Shown here: one piece after another, positions 6,843 through 13,026 of the stretch | Numbering within the stretch: the stretch's first letter is position 1 | Layout: every line of letters begins with the position of its first letter | Assembly: GCF_001983105.1 (NCBI RefSeq) | Contig: NZ_MOMC01000045.1 | Coordinates: forward strand, 8,058-23,260 | From: Pseudofrankia asymbiotica | GTDB taxonomy: Bacteria > Actinomycetota > Actinomycetes > Frankiales > Frankiaceae | DNA: 15,203 nucleotides | Direction of reading: 5' to 3' | Position numbers and translations under genes: made by a program | Notes under the pieces: model-generated | Database searches by the model: none | What the model was told of the DNA's origin: nothing | Seen by the model: the letters and a program-made list of their open reading frames with translations, nothing else

Positions 6843-8210
6843 TCAGGCTCCCGGCTGCGCGAAGCCGCTGACGGGGCGGGCGAGGCCGAGGTTCTCCCGC
6901 AGCGTCGAGCCGGTGTAGCTGGAGCGCATCAGGCCGCGGCGGCGCAGCTCGGGCACGACCATCCGGACGAAGTCCTCGAACGCGCCCGGGAAGTGCGTCG
7001 CGGCCAGGACGAAGCCGTCACAGGCGCGGGACTCGAACCACTCCTGCATCTGGTCGGCGATCTGCTCGCCGGTGCCGACGAACCGCGGACCCTGCAGCAG
7101 GGAGGCCCGATGGCTGGCGAGTGTGCGCAGGGTCAGCTTCCCGCCGCCGAGATGCCGCTTCACCCCCTGGACGAGGCCGCGGATACCGGAGATGGAGTTG
7201 ATGAGCTCGTCGGTGATCTCGTCGTCGAGCGAGTAGCCGGAGAAGTCGTGGTTCGTGAGCTCGGACAGCAGCGTCAGCGACGCCAACGGGTGCACGAGCT
7301 CGTTGAGGAAGATGTTCTCCTTCTCCCTCGCGATCGCCTCGGTCTCGCCCACCACGGCGTAGACCATGGGCAGCATGCGCACGGCGCCCGGGTCGCGTCC
7401 CTCGGCCCCGATCTGATCCTTCTGGGCCTTGTAGTGCTCGAGGGCCACGGCCTGGCTCGGGTCGGCGGTGAAGATCAGGTCGGCCCACCGGGCGGCGAAG
7501 CGCTGGCCTCGGCCGGACTGGCCGGCCTGGATGATGGGCGGGCGCCCCTGCGGCGGGCGGGGCACCGTGAGCGGGCCGCGCACGTTGAAGTACTTGCCCT
7601 CGTAGTTGATCTCGTGGACCTTGGCCGGGTCGGCGAAGACGCCCGCGGCGCGGTCCAGGACGAGGGCGTCGTCCTCCCAGGAGTCCCAGAGCTGGGTGAC
7701 GATCTCGATGAACTCCTCGGCGCGGTCGTAGCGCTCGTCGTGGGCGAGGTGCTGCTCGACGCCGAAGTTGCGCGCCTCGGCGTCGTTCACCGAGGTGACG
7801 ACGTTCCAGGCCGCCCGGCCGCCGCTGAGGTGGTCAAGCGTCGCGAAGGTCCGCGCGACATGGAACGGCGGGTAGTACGTGGTCGAGTAGGTCGCCCCCA
7901 GGCCCAGGTGCGTCGTCGCCGCGGCGGCGGCACCCAGCACGGCCGTCAGGTCCATCTTGACGGGGCGGGCACCGTAGCGGACGGCGTCGTCGGGGGACCC
8001 GCCGTAGATCGACGGCATCGCGAGGCGGTCGTCGAAGAACATCAGGTCGAACGTGCCGTCCTCGAGCGTCCGCGCGATCCGCTGGTAGTAGCGCAGGTCG
8101 AGAAAGTCGGGCGCCGAGTTCGGGTATCGCCACGAACCCGAGTACACCGACACGTTCGAGGCCTGCATGAAGGCAACCAGGGTGAGCTGGTCGTCGCGTC
8201 CGGCGGACAC
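6843..8210 (-). CDS. FMNH2-dependent monooxygenase, NtaA/SnaA/DszA family (luciferase-like)
   Basis: The predicted 455-residue cytosolic enzyme belongs to the NtaA/SnaA/SoxA(DszA) branch of bacterial luciferase-like monooxygenases, which oxidise substrates with O2 and FMNH2 from a partner reductase. Diagnostic blocks include LVAFMQASN (about residue 10), FDLMFFDDRLA, LGLGATYSTTYYPPFHVARTFATLDHLSGGRAAWNVVTS, the family block NFGVEQHLAHDERYDRAEEFIEIV, GPLTVPRPPQGRPPIIQAGQSGRGQRFAAR, and VGTGEQIADQMQEW near the C-terminus. Length matches the family (about 440-460). The GTG at 8210 is chosen because AAAGGGG lies 5 nt upstream. Known family substrates range from nitrilotriacetate and EDTA to dibenzothiophene sulfone and antibiotic precursors; nothing here fixes which. 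The reductase at 5250-5768 and the shared operator define the unit. Confidence 0.9.
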   Translation of the reverse strand: MSAGRDDQLTLVAFMQASNVSVYSGSWRYPNSAPDFLDLRYYQRIARTLEDGTFDLMFFDDRLAMPSIYGGSPDDAVRYGARPVKMDLTAVLGAAAAATTHLGLGATYSTTYYPPFHVARTFATLDHLSGGRAAWNVVTSVNDAEARNFGVEQHLAHDERYDRAEEFIEIVTQLWDSWEDDALVLDRAAGVFADPAKVHEINYEGKYFNVRGPLTVPRPPQGRPPIIQAGQSGRGQRFAARWADLIFTADPSQAVALEHYKAQKDQIGAEGRDPGAVRMLPMVYAVVGETEAIAREKENIFLNELVHPLASLTLLSELTNHDFSGYSLDDEITDELINSISGIRGLVQGVKRHLGGGKLTLRTLASHRASLLQGPRFVGTGEQIADQMQEWFESRACDGFVLAATHFPGAFEDFVRMVVPELRRRGLMRSSYTGSTLRENLGLARPVSGFAQPGA

Positions 8211-8228
8211 GTCCACCCCTTTCGTGAG

Positions 8229-8240
8229 TTGATATATCAG
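8229..8240 (-). promoter_or_regulatory. GntR operator (site 3) upstream of the monooxygenase
   Basis: Read on the minus strand this is CTGATATATCAA, identical over 12 bases to site 1 in front of the flavin reductase, and containing the perfect palindrome TGATATATCA. With its 5' flank it reads TCTCTGATATA, shared with site 2. It lies 18 nt upstream of the GTG start and just before the ribosome binding site. Confidence 0.8.
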
Positions 8241-8252
8241 AGATGTGGTCAC

Positions 8253-8282
8253 AGTAGACGCCGCCGGACACCGCCGGGTCAA
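8253..8282 (-). promoter_or_regulatory. Probable monooxygenase promoter
   Basis: On the minus strand TTGACC (8277-8282) and TCTACT (8253-8258) are separated by 18 bp. The predicted start near 8246 places the TGATATATCA operator immediately downstream of it, a roadblock position. Confidence 0.45.
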
Positions 8283-8442
8283 CCCGGGTCGGGAACGGCG
8301 GGCGTCACGGACCCGTGGCGCGGCCGGCGTGGCCGGGCGAGAACGGCGCTCCACGTGCCGTCGGCAGGGGGTCGGGCCGTCGCGATGTGGTCGGATCCGG
8401 TAGTTGATCGTCCCCCGGTGTCCGGTCGCGACGCGAGCCGCG

Positions 8443-8490
8443 ACACAACATGTGGGCTAGTTGCAGTCGTGTGATTCTCATATGTAGGGT
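8443..8490 (+). promoter_or_regulatory. Tandem NrdR boxes overlapping the nrdA promoter
   Basis: Box 1 (8443-8458, ACACAACATGTGGGCT) keeps all the strongly conserved core positions of the NrdR consensus acaCwAtATaTwGtgt. Box 2 (8475-8490, TTCTCATATGTAGGGT) is weaker on its left half but good on its right. The boxes are 32 bp apart start to start, with 16 bp between them, the spacing expected for the ATP-cone repressor NrdR. A promoter TTGCAG (8461-8466)-18 bp-TAGGGT (8485-8490) overlaps box 2, so binding would block it. The predicted start near 8497 coincides with the beginning of the riboswitch. Confidence 0.7.
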
Positions 8491-8493
8491 GTG

Positions 8494-8699
8494 GCTCGTT
8501 GGTTCGGCCGCCCCGCCAAGGGCGGCCGTCGTAAGAGGGAACCCGGTGGGAGTCCGGGACTGCCCCGCAGCGGTATGTGGGAACGACCGCCGTCAGGAGC
8601 ACTGGGCGCGATGGCGTGCCTGGGAAGCGACGGCCAGTAGGTCCGTCGGCGCCACCGGTGCCGGCGGGAGCCCGCGAGTCCGAAGACCTGCCAGCGTGC
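8494..8699 (+). promoter_or_regulatory. Cobalamin (AdoCbl) riboswitch
   Basis: The conserved core is readable in order: GAGGGAACCCGGTGGGAG, TCCGGGACTGCCCCGC, AGCGGT, CCTGGGAAGCGACGG, and the B12 box GAGTCCGAAGACCTGCC at 8676-8692. The likely P1 stem pairs 8494-8502 with 8691-8699, and a GC-rich arm (CGGCCGCC/GGGCGGCCG) follows P1. It stands 255 nt upstream of nrdA. Cobalamin riboswitches controlling class I nrdAB are established in Streptomyces, where B12 shuts off the B12-independent reductase in favour of class II NrdJ. The same logic is inferred here; nrdJ is not in the window. Confidence 0.93.
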
Positions 8700-8721
8700 C
8701 GCGCGCGAACACGCGCGCGGC
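8698..8721 (+). terminator. Possible riboswitch expression-platform hairpin
   Basis: GCCGCGCGCG, a 4-nt AACA loop and CGCGCGCGGC form a perfect 10-bp stem that shares its first two bases with the end of the aptamer. Such a stem directly abutting P1 could act as a switchable terminator, since it competes with the base of P1. No U tract follows, so termination is unproven. A further hairpin (CCGTGCCGGA...TCC, bulged G, GGCACGG) lies at 8755-8780. Confidence 0.5.
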
Positions 8722-8954
8722 CGGTCCGACGGCCTCGAGGGAGGGCCGGGATCACCGTGCCGGAGCTCGTCCGGGCACGGGCACCTCGCTGGTCACGCCC
8801 GTGGCCTGGCGTTGTCGCGCGGGTAGTCGGCCGCGCTGCGTCGCCGTCAGGGGACGGACCGTCAGGTTCCCGTGCGCCCGAGCGTCCCCGAACCGGTGGC
8901 CTCCTCCGTCGTGCCACCGGCCAGACCGACCAGCGGACTCGCGCGAGGAGAGAC
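8722..8954 (+). promoter_or_regulatory. Long structured nrdA leader with anti-Shine-Dalgarno hairpin
   Basis: This 233-nt leader has no supported gene. Besides the hairpin at 8755-8780 it holds a perfect 8-bp stem, CCGGTGGC (8893-8900) with GCCACCGG (8913-8920). The 12-nt loop displays CTCCTCC. That loop is complementary over six bases (CTCCTC, 8901-8906) to the nrdA ribosome binding site GAGGAG at 8945-8950. It could therefore mask or release the site. The arrangement is seen directly; a link to cobalamin sensing is inference. Confidence 0.45.
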
Positions 8955-11534
8955 GTGACCGTCACCGAATCGTCCCCGACAGCAGGCCCTGGCCTGAGGG
9001 CCGCCGGACACGCGAAAGAAGATCATTACCACATGTCCTTTGGCTCGACCGGCACCCAGGCGACGCGTGTCCGCCGCCGCGACGGCACGCTCGAACCCGT
9101 CGACGTCACCAGGATCGCGGGCGCGGTGGCGCGCCGCGCGGACGACCTCGACCGGGTCGACCCGCTGCGGGTGGCGACCCGCACGATCGGGGGGCTCTTC
9201 GACGGCGTGACGACGGAGGAGCTCGACAGGCTCGCCGTGCAGACCGCCGCGGACCTGATCGGTGAGGAGCCGCAGTACTCACGGCTCGCCGCCCGCCTGC
9301 TCGCCGGGCTCATCGCCGGCGAGGTCGCAGGCCAGGGCATCACCTCGTTCAGCGAGGGCGTCGCGAACGGCCACCGCCTTGGCCTCGTCGGCGACACGAC
9401 CGCCGCTTTCGTCGCCGCGCACGCCGCCGAGCTGGACGAGCTCGTCGACCCGGACGCCGACCGGGCCTTCGAGTACTTCGGCATCCGCACCGTGCAGGAC
9501 CGTTACCTGCTGCGTCATCCGCGTACCCGGCTCGTCGTGGAGACGCCGCAGCGCTGGCTGCTGCGGGTCGCCTGCGGGCTGTCCCGCGACGTCGCCGAGG
9601 CGGCCGAGCTGTACCGGCTGATGGCGTCGCTCGCCTACCTGCCGAGCTCCCCGACGCTGTTCAACTCGGGCACCGCGCATCCGCAGATGTCGAGCTGCTT
9701 CCTGGTCGACTCGCCGCGCGACGAGCTGGAGTCGATCTACGAGCGGTATGGCCAGGTCGCCCGGCTGTCGAAGTTCTCCGGCGGCATCGGGATCGCCTTC
9801 TCCCGGGTACGCTCTCGCGGCGCGCTGATCCGCGGCACCAACGGCCGTTCCAACGGCATCGTGCCGTGGCTGCGCACCCTCGACGCCTCGGTCGCCGCCG
9901 TCAACCAGGGCGGCCGGCGCAAGGGCGCCGCCTGCGTGTACCTGGAACCCTGGCACCCCGACATCGAGGAGTTCCTGGAGCTGCGGGACAACACCGGCGA
10001 GGACGCCCGGCGCACCCACAACCTGAGCCTCGCGCACTGGATCCCGGACGAGTTCATGCGCCGGGTGCACGCCGACGAGGCCTGGTCGCTGATGGACCCC
10101 GACGAGGTCCCCGAGCTGACGGACCTGTGGGGCGACGAGTTCGACCGCGCCTACCGGGCGGCGGAGGCGGCGGGACGCCACGTCCGCCAGCTGCCCGCGC
10201 GCGACCTCTACACCCGGATGATGCGCACGCTCGCGCAGACCGGCAACGGCTGGATGACCTTCAAGGACGCCGCGAACCGGACGGGCAACCAGACCGCCGA
10301 GCCGGGCAACGTCATCCACCTGTCGAACCTGTGCACCGAGATCCTCGAGGTCACCAGCGACGGCGAGACCGCGGTGTGCAACCTCGGCTCGGTGAACCTG
10401 GCCCGGCACGTGCTGGCGCCCGAGTCGGCGGGCACCGCCGCCGACACCGCGCGGTCGGCGTCGGCGGGTCCGGTGGCGGACCCGGCCGCCCGGATCGACT
10501 GGGCGATGCTGCGGGCCACCGTGCGCACCGCGGTCACGTTCCTCGACCGGGTGATCGACATCAACTACTACCCGACGGCCGAGGCCGCCGCGAGCAACCC
10601 GCGGTGGCGCCCGATCGGGCTCGGCGTGATGGGCCTGCAGGACGTCTTCTTCGCGCTGCGGCTGCCGTTCGACTCGGCCGCGGCCCGCGAGCTGTCCACC
10701 AGGCTCGCCGAGGAGATCGCGCTCACCGCGTTCGAACGGTCCGTCGAGCTCGCCCGCGAGTTCGGGCCGCATCCGGCGTTCGCGCGGACCCGGGCCGCGC
10801 GCGGGGTCCTGCACCCGGACCACTTCGACGTGACGCCGACGCAGCCGGAGCGATGGGCGGCGCTGCGGGCCGGGATCGCCGAGCACGGCCTGCGCAACTG
10901 CCTGCTGCTCGCGATCGCGCCGACCGCGACCATCGCGTCGATCGCCGGCTGCTACGAGTGCATCGAGCCGCAGGTGTCCAACGTGTTCAAGCGCGAGACG
11001 CTGTCCGGCGAGTTCCTGCAGATCAACAACTACCTCGTCGAGGAGCTGCGGCACCGCGGCCTGTGGACGGCGCCGGTCCGGGAGCGGATCAAGGCCGCCG
11101 AGGGCTCGGTGCAGGAGCTCGGCGAGCTGCCGGACGACATCCGGGCGCTGTTCCGGACCGCCTGGGAGCTGCCGCAGCGGGCCCTGATCGACCTGGCGAT
11201 CGCGCGGATGCCGTACGTCGACCAGAGCCAGTCGCTGAACCTGTTCATGGCGGACCCGAACATCGGCCGGCTGTCGTCGATGTACTCGTACGCCTGGTCG
11301 AGCGGCCTCAAGACGACGTACTACCTGCGCTCCCGGCCCGCGACCCGCATCCAGCAGGCGACGGTGGCGGCCGCCACCGCGTACACCATCCCGACCCAGG
11401 AATCCCCGGGGGACAGCACGAGCGGTGGAGCCGCCGAGGACTCGGCCGCCAAGGCCTCAGCCGCCGCGGCCTCAGCCGCCGCGGCCGTCGCCTGCTCGCT
11501 GGAGAACCCCGAGATCTGCGAGGCCTGCCAGTGA
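8955..11534 (+). CDS. nrdA: Class I ribonucleoside-diphosphate reductase, alpha subunit
   Basis: The predicted 859-residue large subunit reduces ribonucleotides to deoxyribonucleotides with NrdB. An ATP-cone allosteric domain spans about residues 38-127 (TRVRRRDGTLEPVDVTRIAGA onward). Catalytic residues are in place: C248 (MSSCF) and C475 (AVCNLGS) as the redox pair, N458-x-C460-x-E462 (SNLCTEI) with C460 as thiyl-radical cysteine, the radical-relay Y789-Y790 (TTYYLRS), and the C-terminal shuttle cysteines C855 and C858 (ICEACQ). It is longer than E. coli NrdA because of an Ala/Gly-rich insertion near 485-505 and an Ala-rich linker before the tail. The GTG at 8955 follows GAGGAG at 4 nt; ATG 9033 is an alternative with a poor ribosome site. 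The two tail cysteines and the relay tyrosines exclude class II. It is controlled by NrdR boxes and a B12 riboswitch. Confidence 0.96.
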   Translation: MTVTESSPTAGPGLRAAGHAKEDHYHMSFGSTGTQATRVRRRDGTLEPVDVTRIAGAVARRADDLDRVDPLRVATRTIGGLFDGVTTEELDRLAVQTAADLIGEEPQYSRLAARLLAGLIAGEVAGQGITSFSEGVANGHRLGLVGDTTAAFVAAHAAELDELVDPDADRAFEYFGIRTVQDRYLLRHPRTRLVVETPQRWLLRVACGLSRDVAEAAELYRLMASLAYLPSSPTLFNSGTAHPQMSSCFLVDSPRDELESIYERYGQVARLSKFSGGIGIAFSRVRSRGALIRGTNGRSNGIVPWLRTLDASVAAVNQGGRRKGAACVYLEPWHPDIEEFLELRDNTGEDARRTHNLSLAHWIPDEFMRRVHADEAWSLMDPDEVPELTDLWGDEFDRAYRAAEAAGRHVRQLPARDLYTRMMRTLAQTGNGWMTFKDAANRTGNQTAEPGNVIHLSNLCTEILEVTSDGETAVCNLGSVNLARHVLAPESAGTAADTARSASAGPVADPAARIDWAMLRATVRTAVTFLDRVIDINYYPTAEAAASNPRWRPIGLGVMGLQDVFFALRLPFDSAAARELSTRLAEEIALTAFERSVELAREFGPHPAFARTRAARGVLHPDHFDVTPTQPERWAALRAGIAEHGLRNCLLLAIAPTATIASIAGCYECIEPQVSNVFKRETLSGEFLQINNYLVEELRHRGLWTAPVRERIKAAEGSVQELGELPDDIRALFRTAWELPQRALIDLAIARMPYVDQSQSLNLFMADPNIGRLSSMYSYAWSSGLKTTYYLRSRPATRIQQATVAAATAYTIPTQESPGDSTSGGAAEDSAAKASAAAASAAAAVACSLENPEICEACQ
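11454..11483 (+). repeat. 15-bp tandem repeat in the nrdA C-terminal linker
   Basis: GCCTCAGCCGCCGCG occurs twice in direct tandem (11454-11468, 11469-11483). It encodes the Ala/Ser-rich linker joining the NrdA body to the flexible tail with the shuttle cysteines. The unit keeps the frame and looks like a recent slippage expansion. Confidence 0.85.
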
Positions 11535-12667
11535 CGACGCCCGCCCCGGCCCGGCCCGTACCCTCCCCGTCGGTCCATCCGGTACCCGGCCAGGTCATGC
11601 CGGCGTCGGTGCCGGCACCGGCCATGCCCACCCGGGCCGGGCTCGCCGCCGAGGTTCCGGAGACGCGGCCGACGCTGCTCGACCCGGGCATGAACCTGAC
11701 GCTGCGGCCGATGCGCTACCCGGCCTTCTACGACCGCTACCGGGCGGCGATCCGCAACACGTGGACCGTGGAGGAGGTCGACCTGCACTCCGACCTCGCC
11801 GACCTGCACCGCCTCAGCCCCGCCGAGCGGCACCTGGTCAACCGACTGGTCGCGTTCTTCGCGACCGGCGACACGATCGTCGCCAACAACCTGGTCCTCA
11901 ACCTCTACCGCCACGTCAACGCGCCAGAGGCACGGCTCTACCTCTCCCGGCAGCTGTTCGAGGAGGCCGTGCACGTCCAGTTCTACCTGACGCTGCTCGA
12001 CACCTACCTGCCCGATCCGGACGAGCGGACCCGCGCGTTCGCCGCCGTCGAGAACATCCCGTCGATCCGCGCGAAGGCACGGTTCTGCTACCGCTGGATC
12101 GACTCGCTGGGTGACCTGGACCAGCTGCGCACGCGCGAGCACCGGCGGGCGTTCCTGCTCAACCTCATCTGCTTCGCCGCGTGCATCGAGGGACTGTTCT
12201 TCTACGGCGCGTTCGCCTACGTCTATTTCCTGCGCTCCCGCGGCCTGCTGCACGGGCTCGCGTCCGGTACCAACTGGGTGTTCCGCGACGAGTCGATGCA
12301 CATGGAGTTCGCGCTCGACGTGGTGGCCGCGGTGCGGGCGGAGGAACCCGACCTGGTCGACGCCGGGTTCGAGGCCGACGTGCGCCGGATGCTCGCCGAG
12401 GCGGTCGACGCGGAGACCGTCTTCGCCGAGGACCTGCTCGCGGGCGGGATCGCCGGGATGACCGTGCCGGACATGCGCCGCTACCTGGAGCACGTCGCCG
12501 ACCGCCGCCTCGGCCAGCTCGGGTTCGCGCCGATGTTCGGCTCGGCCAACCCGTTCTCGTTCCTCGACCTGCAGGACGTGCAGGAGCTGTCCAACTTCTT
12601 CGAACGCCGCGTCTCCTCCTACCAGGTCGCCGTCGAGGGCTCGATCTCCTTCGACGAGGACTTCTGA
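11531..12667 (+). CDS. nrdB: Class I ribonucleotide reductase, beta (radical) subunit
   Basis: The predicted 378-residue ferritin-like protein houses the diiron centre and tyrosyl radical that activate NrdA. All six metal ligands are visible with the E. coli spacing: D114 (TGDTI), E145 and H148 (EEAVH), E220 (CIEGL), E254 and H257 (DESMH). Tyrosine Y152, four residues after H148, is at the radical position, so this is a canonical Tyr enzyme, not the Tyr-less class Ic. The start GTG overlaps the nrdA stop (GTGA) and is preceded by GAGG at 7 nt, implying translational coupling. The first 45 residues are Pro/Ala-rich and poorly conserved; ATG codons at 11598 or 11625 could serve instead. The acidic C-terminus (SFDEDF) should dock on NrdA. 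No nrdS-like third gene follows. Confidence 0.95.
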   Translation: MTTPAPARPVPSPSVHPVPGQVMPASVPAPAMPTRAGLAAEVPETRPTLLDPGMNLTLRPMRYPAFYDRYRAAIRNTWTVEEVDLHSDLADLHRLSPAERHLVNRLVAFFATGDTIVANNLVLNLYRHVNAPEARLYLSRQLFEEAVHVQFYLTLLDTYLPDPDERTRAFAAVENIPSIRAKARFCYRWIDSLGDLDQLRTREHRRAFLLNLICFAACIEGLFFYGAFAYVYFLRSRGLLHGLASGTNWVFRDESMHMEFALDVVAAVRAEEPDLVDAGFEADVRRMLAEAVDAETVFAEDLLAGGIAGMTVPDMRRYLEHVADRRLGQLGFAPMFGSANPFSFLDLQDVQELSNFFERRVSSYQVAVEGSISFDEDF

Positions 12668-12689
12668 GGCACGGCGACGAGGACTTCTG
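12652..12689 (+). repeat. Direct repeat of the nrdB 3' end
   Basis: CGACGAGGACTTCTG at 12652-12666 encodes the last residues of NrdB and the first two bases of its stop codon. It reappears exactly at 12675-12689, 23 bp later, in noncoding DNA. It looks like a local duplication of the gene's tail. Confidence 0.8.
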
Positions 12690-12716
12690 GGGCCGGCCCG
12701 CGTCGATCCAGGGCCC

Positions 12717-12747
12717 GGGGCGGCGGGCATCCCGCCAACGCGGCCCC
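12717..12747 (+). terminator. Probable nrdAB terminator hairpin
   Basis: GGCGGG (12722-12727), a CAT loop and CCCGCC (12731-12736) form a tight 6-bp stem, and flanking GGGG (12717-12720) can pair with CCCC (12744-12747). It lies 50 nt after the nrdB stop. It is GC-rich with no U tract. Confidence 0.5.
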
Positions 12748-12784
12748 TCAACCGGCGTGACCGAGAGGCCCGCCGCGCCTCAGG

Positions 12785-12885
12785 GGATCTGACCATGGCC
12801 TGTGGGGGCGAAGGCCGTCGCCCTGGGCACCACACCCGATGGGGGGATGACGGCCAGCCCCAGAAACCATGACCCAGGTCGATCC
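12785..12885. repeat. Long nested inverted repeat (about 101 nt)
   Basis: Five helices nest in register: GGATC/GATCC (12785-12789 with 12881-12885), GACC/GGTC (12791-12794 with 12877-12880), ATGG/CCAT (12795-12798 with 12867-12870), GGGGC/GCCCC (12805-12809 with 12857-12861) and GGCCGTC/GACGGCC (12813-12819 with 12849-12855). That gives 25 pairs around a 29-nt apical region. It lies between two convergent transcripts and has no coding signal. It could be a structured RNA, a composite terminator or the remnant of a palindromic mobile unit. I do not recognise a named family. Confidence 0.6.
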
Positions 12886-12890
12886 GGAGG

Positions 12891-12931
12891 AGGCTTCCAG
12901 GGGCGCGTCACGACGCGACCCTGGAAAGCCT
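12891..12931. terminator. Strong hairpin, probable bidirectional terminator
   Basis: AGGCTTCCAGGGGCGCGTC (12891-12909) pairs with 12912-12931 over 18 bp with one bulged A and one G-A mismatch. A few terminal pairs must open to make a loop. It lies 95 nt beyond the stop of the minus-strand hydrolase gene and would end transcription arriving from either side. Confidence 0.6.
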
Positions 12932-12975
12932 CTCCGCACCCGGCCACAGCTAGCCCAGACTTCGGACCTACTCGT

Positions 12976-13026
12976 CTAGGCGTCGCGGAACTTTGTCCCG
13001 CGCTTCTCGACGAAGGCGGCGATCGG
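12976..13026 (-). pseudogene. C-terminal remnant of an enoyl-CoA hydratase
   Basis: Directly after the hydrolase stop codon, and in the same frame, 16 codons read PIAAFVEKRGTKFRDA followed by TAG. AAFVEKR-x-x-KF is the typical C-terminus of short-chain enoyl-CoA hydratases (EchA8-like). No start, and no other part of that protein, is present. In mycobacteria an EchA9-type hydrolase gene is followed by echA8, so this is best read as the 3' end of a former downstream neighbour, left after a deletion that joined it to the hydrolase tail. Confidence 0.6.

Noticed and set aside
8577..8954. In-frame upstream extension of nrdA
   Set aside because: The extension runs through the riboswitch and leader and has no homology; the GTG at 8955 has a strong ribosome site.
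9866..11530. In-frame upstream extension of nrdB across most of nrdA
   Set aside because: It is only an open alternative frame inside nrdA; translational coupling through GTGA at 11531 fits better.
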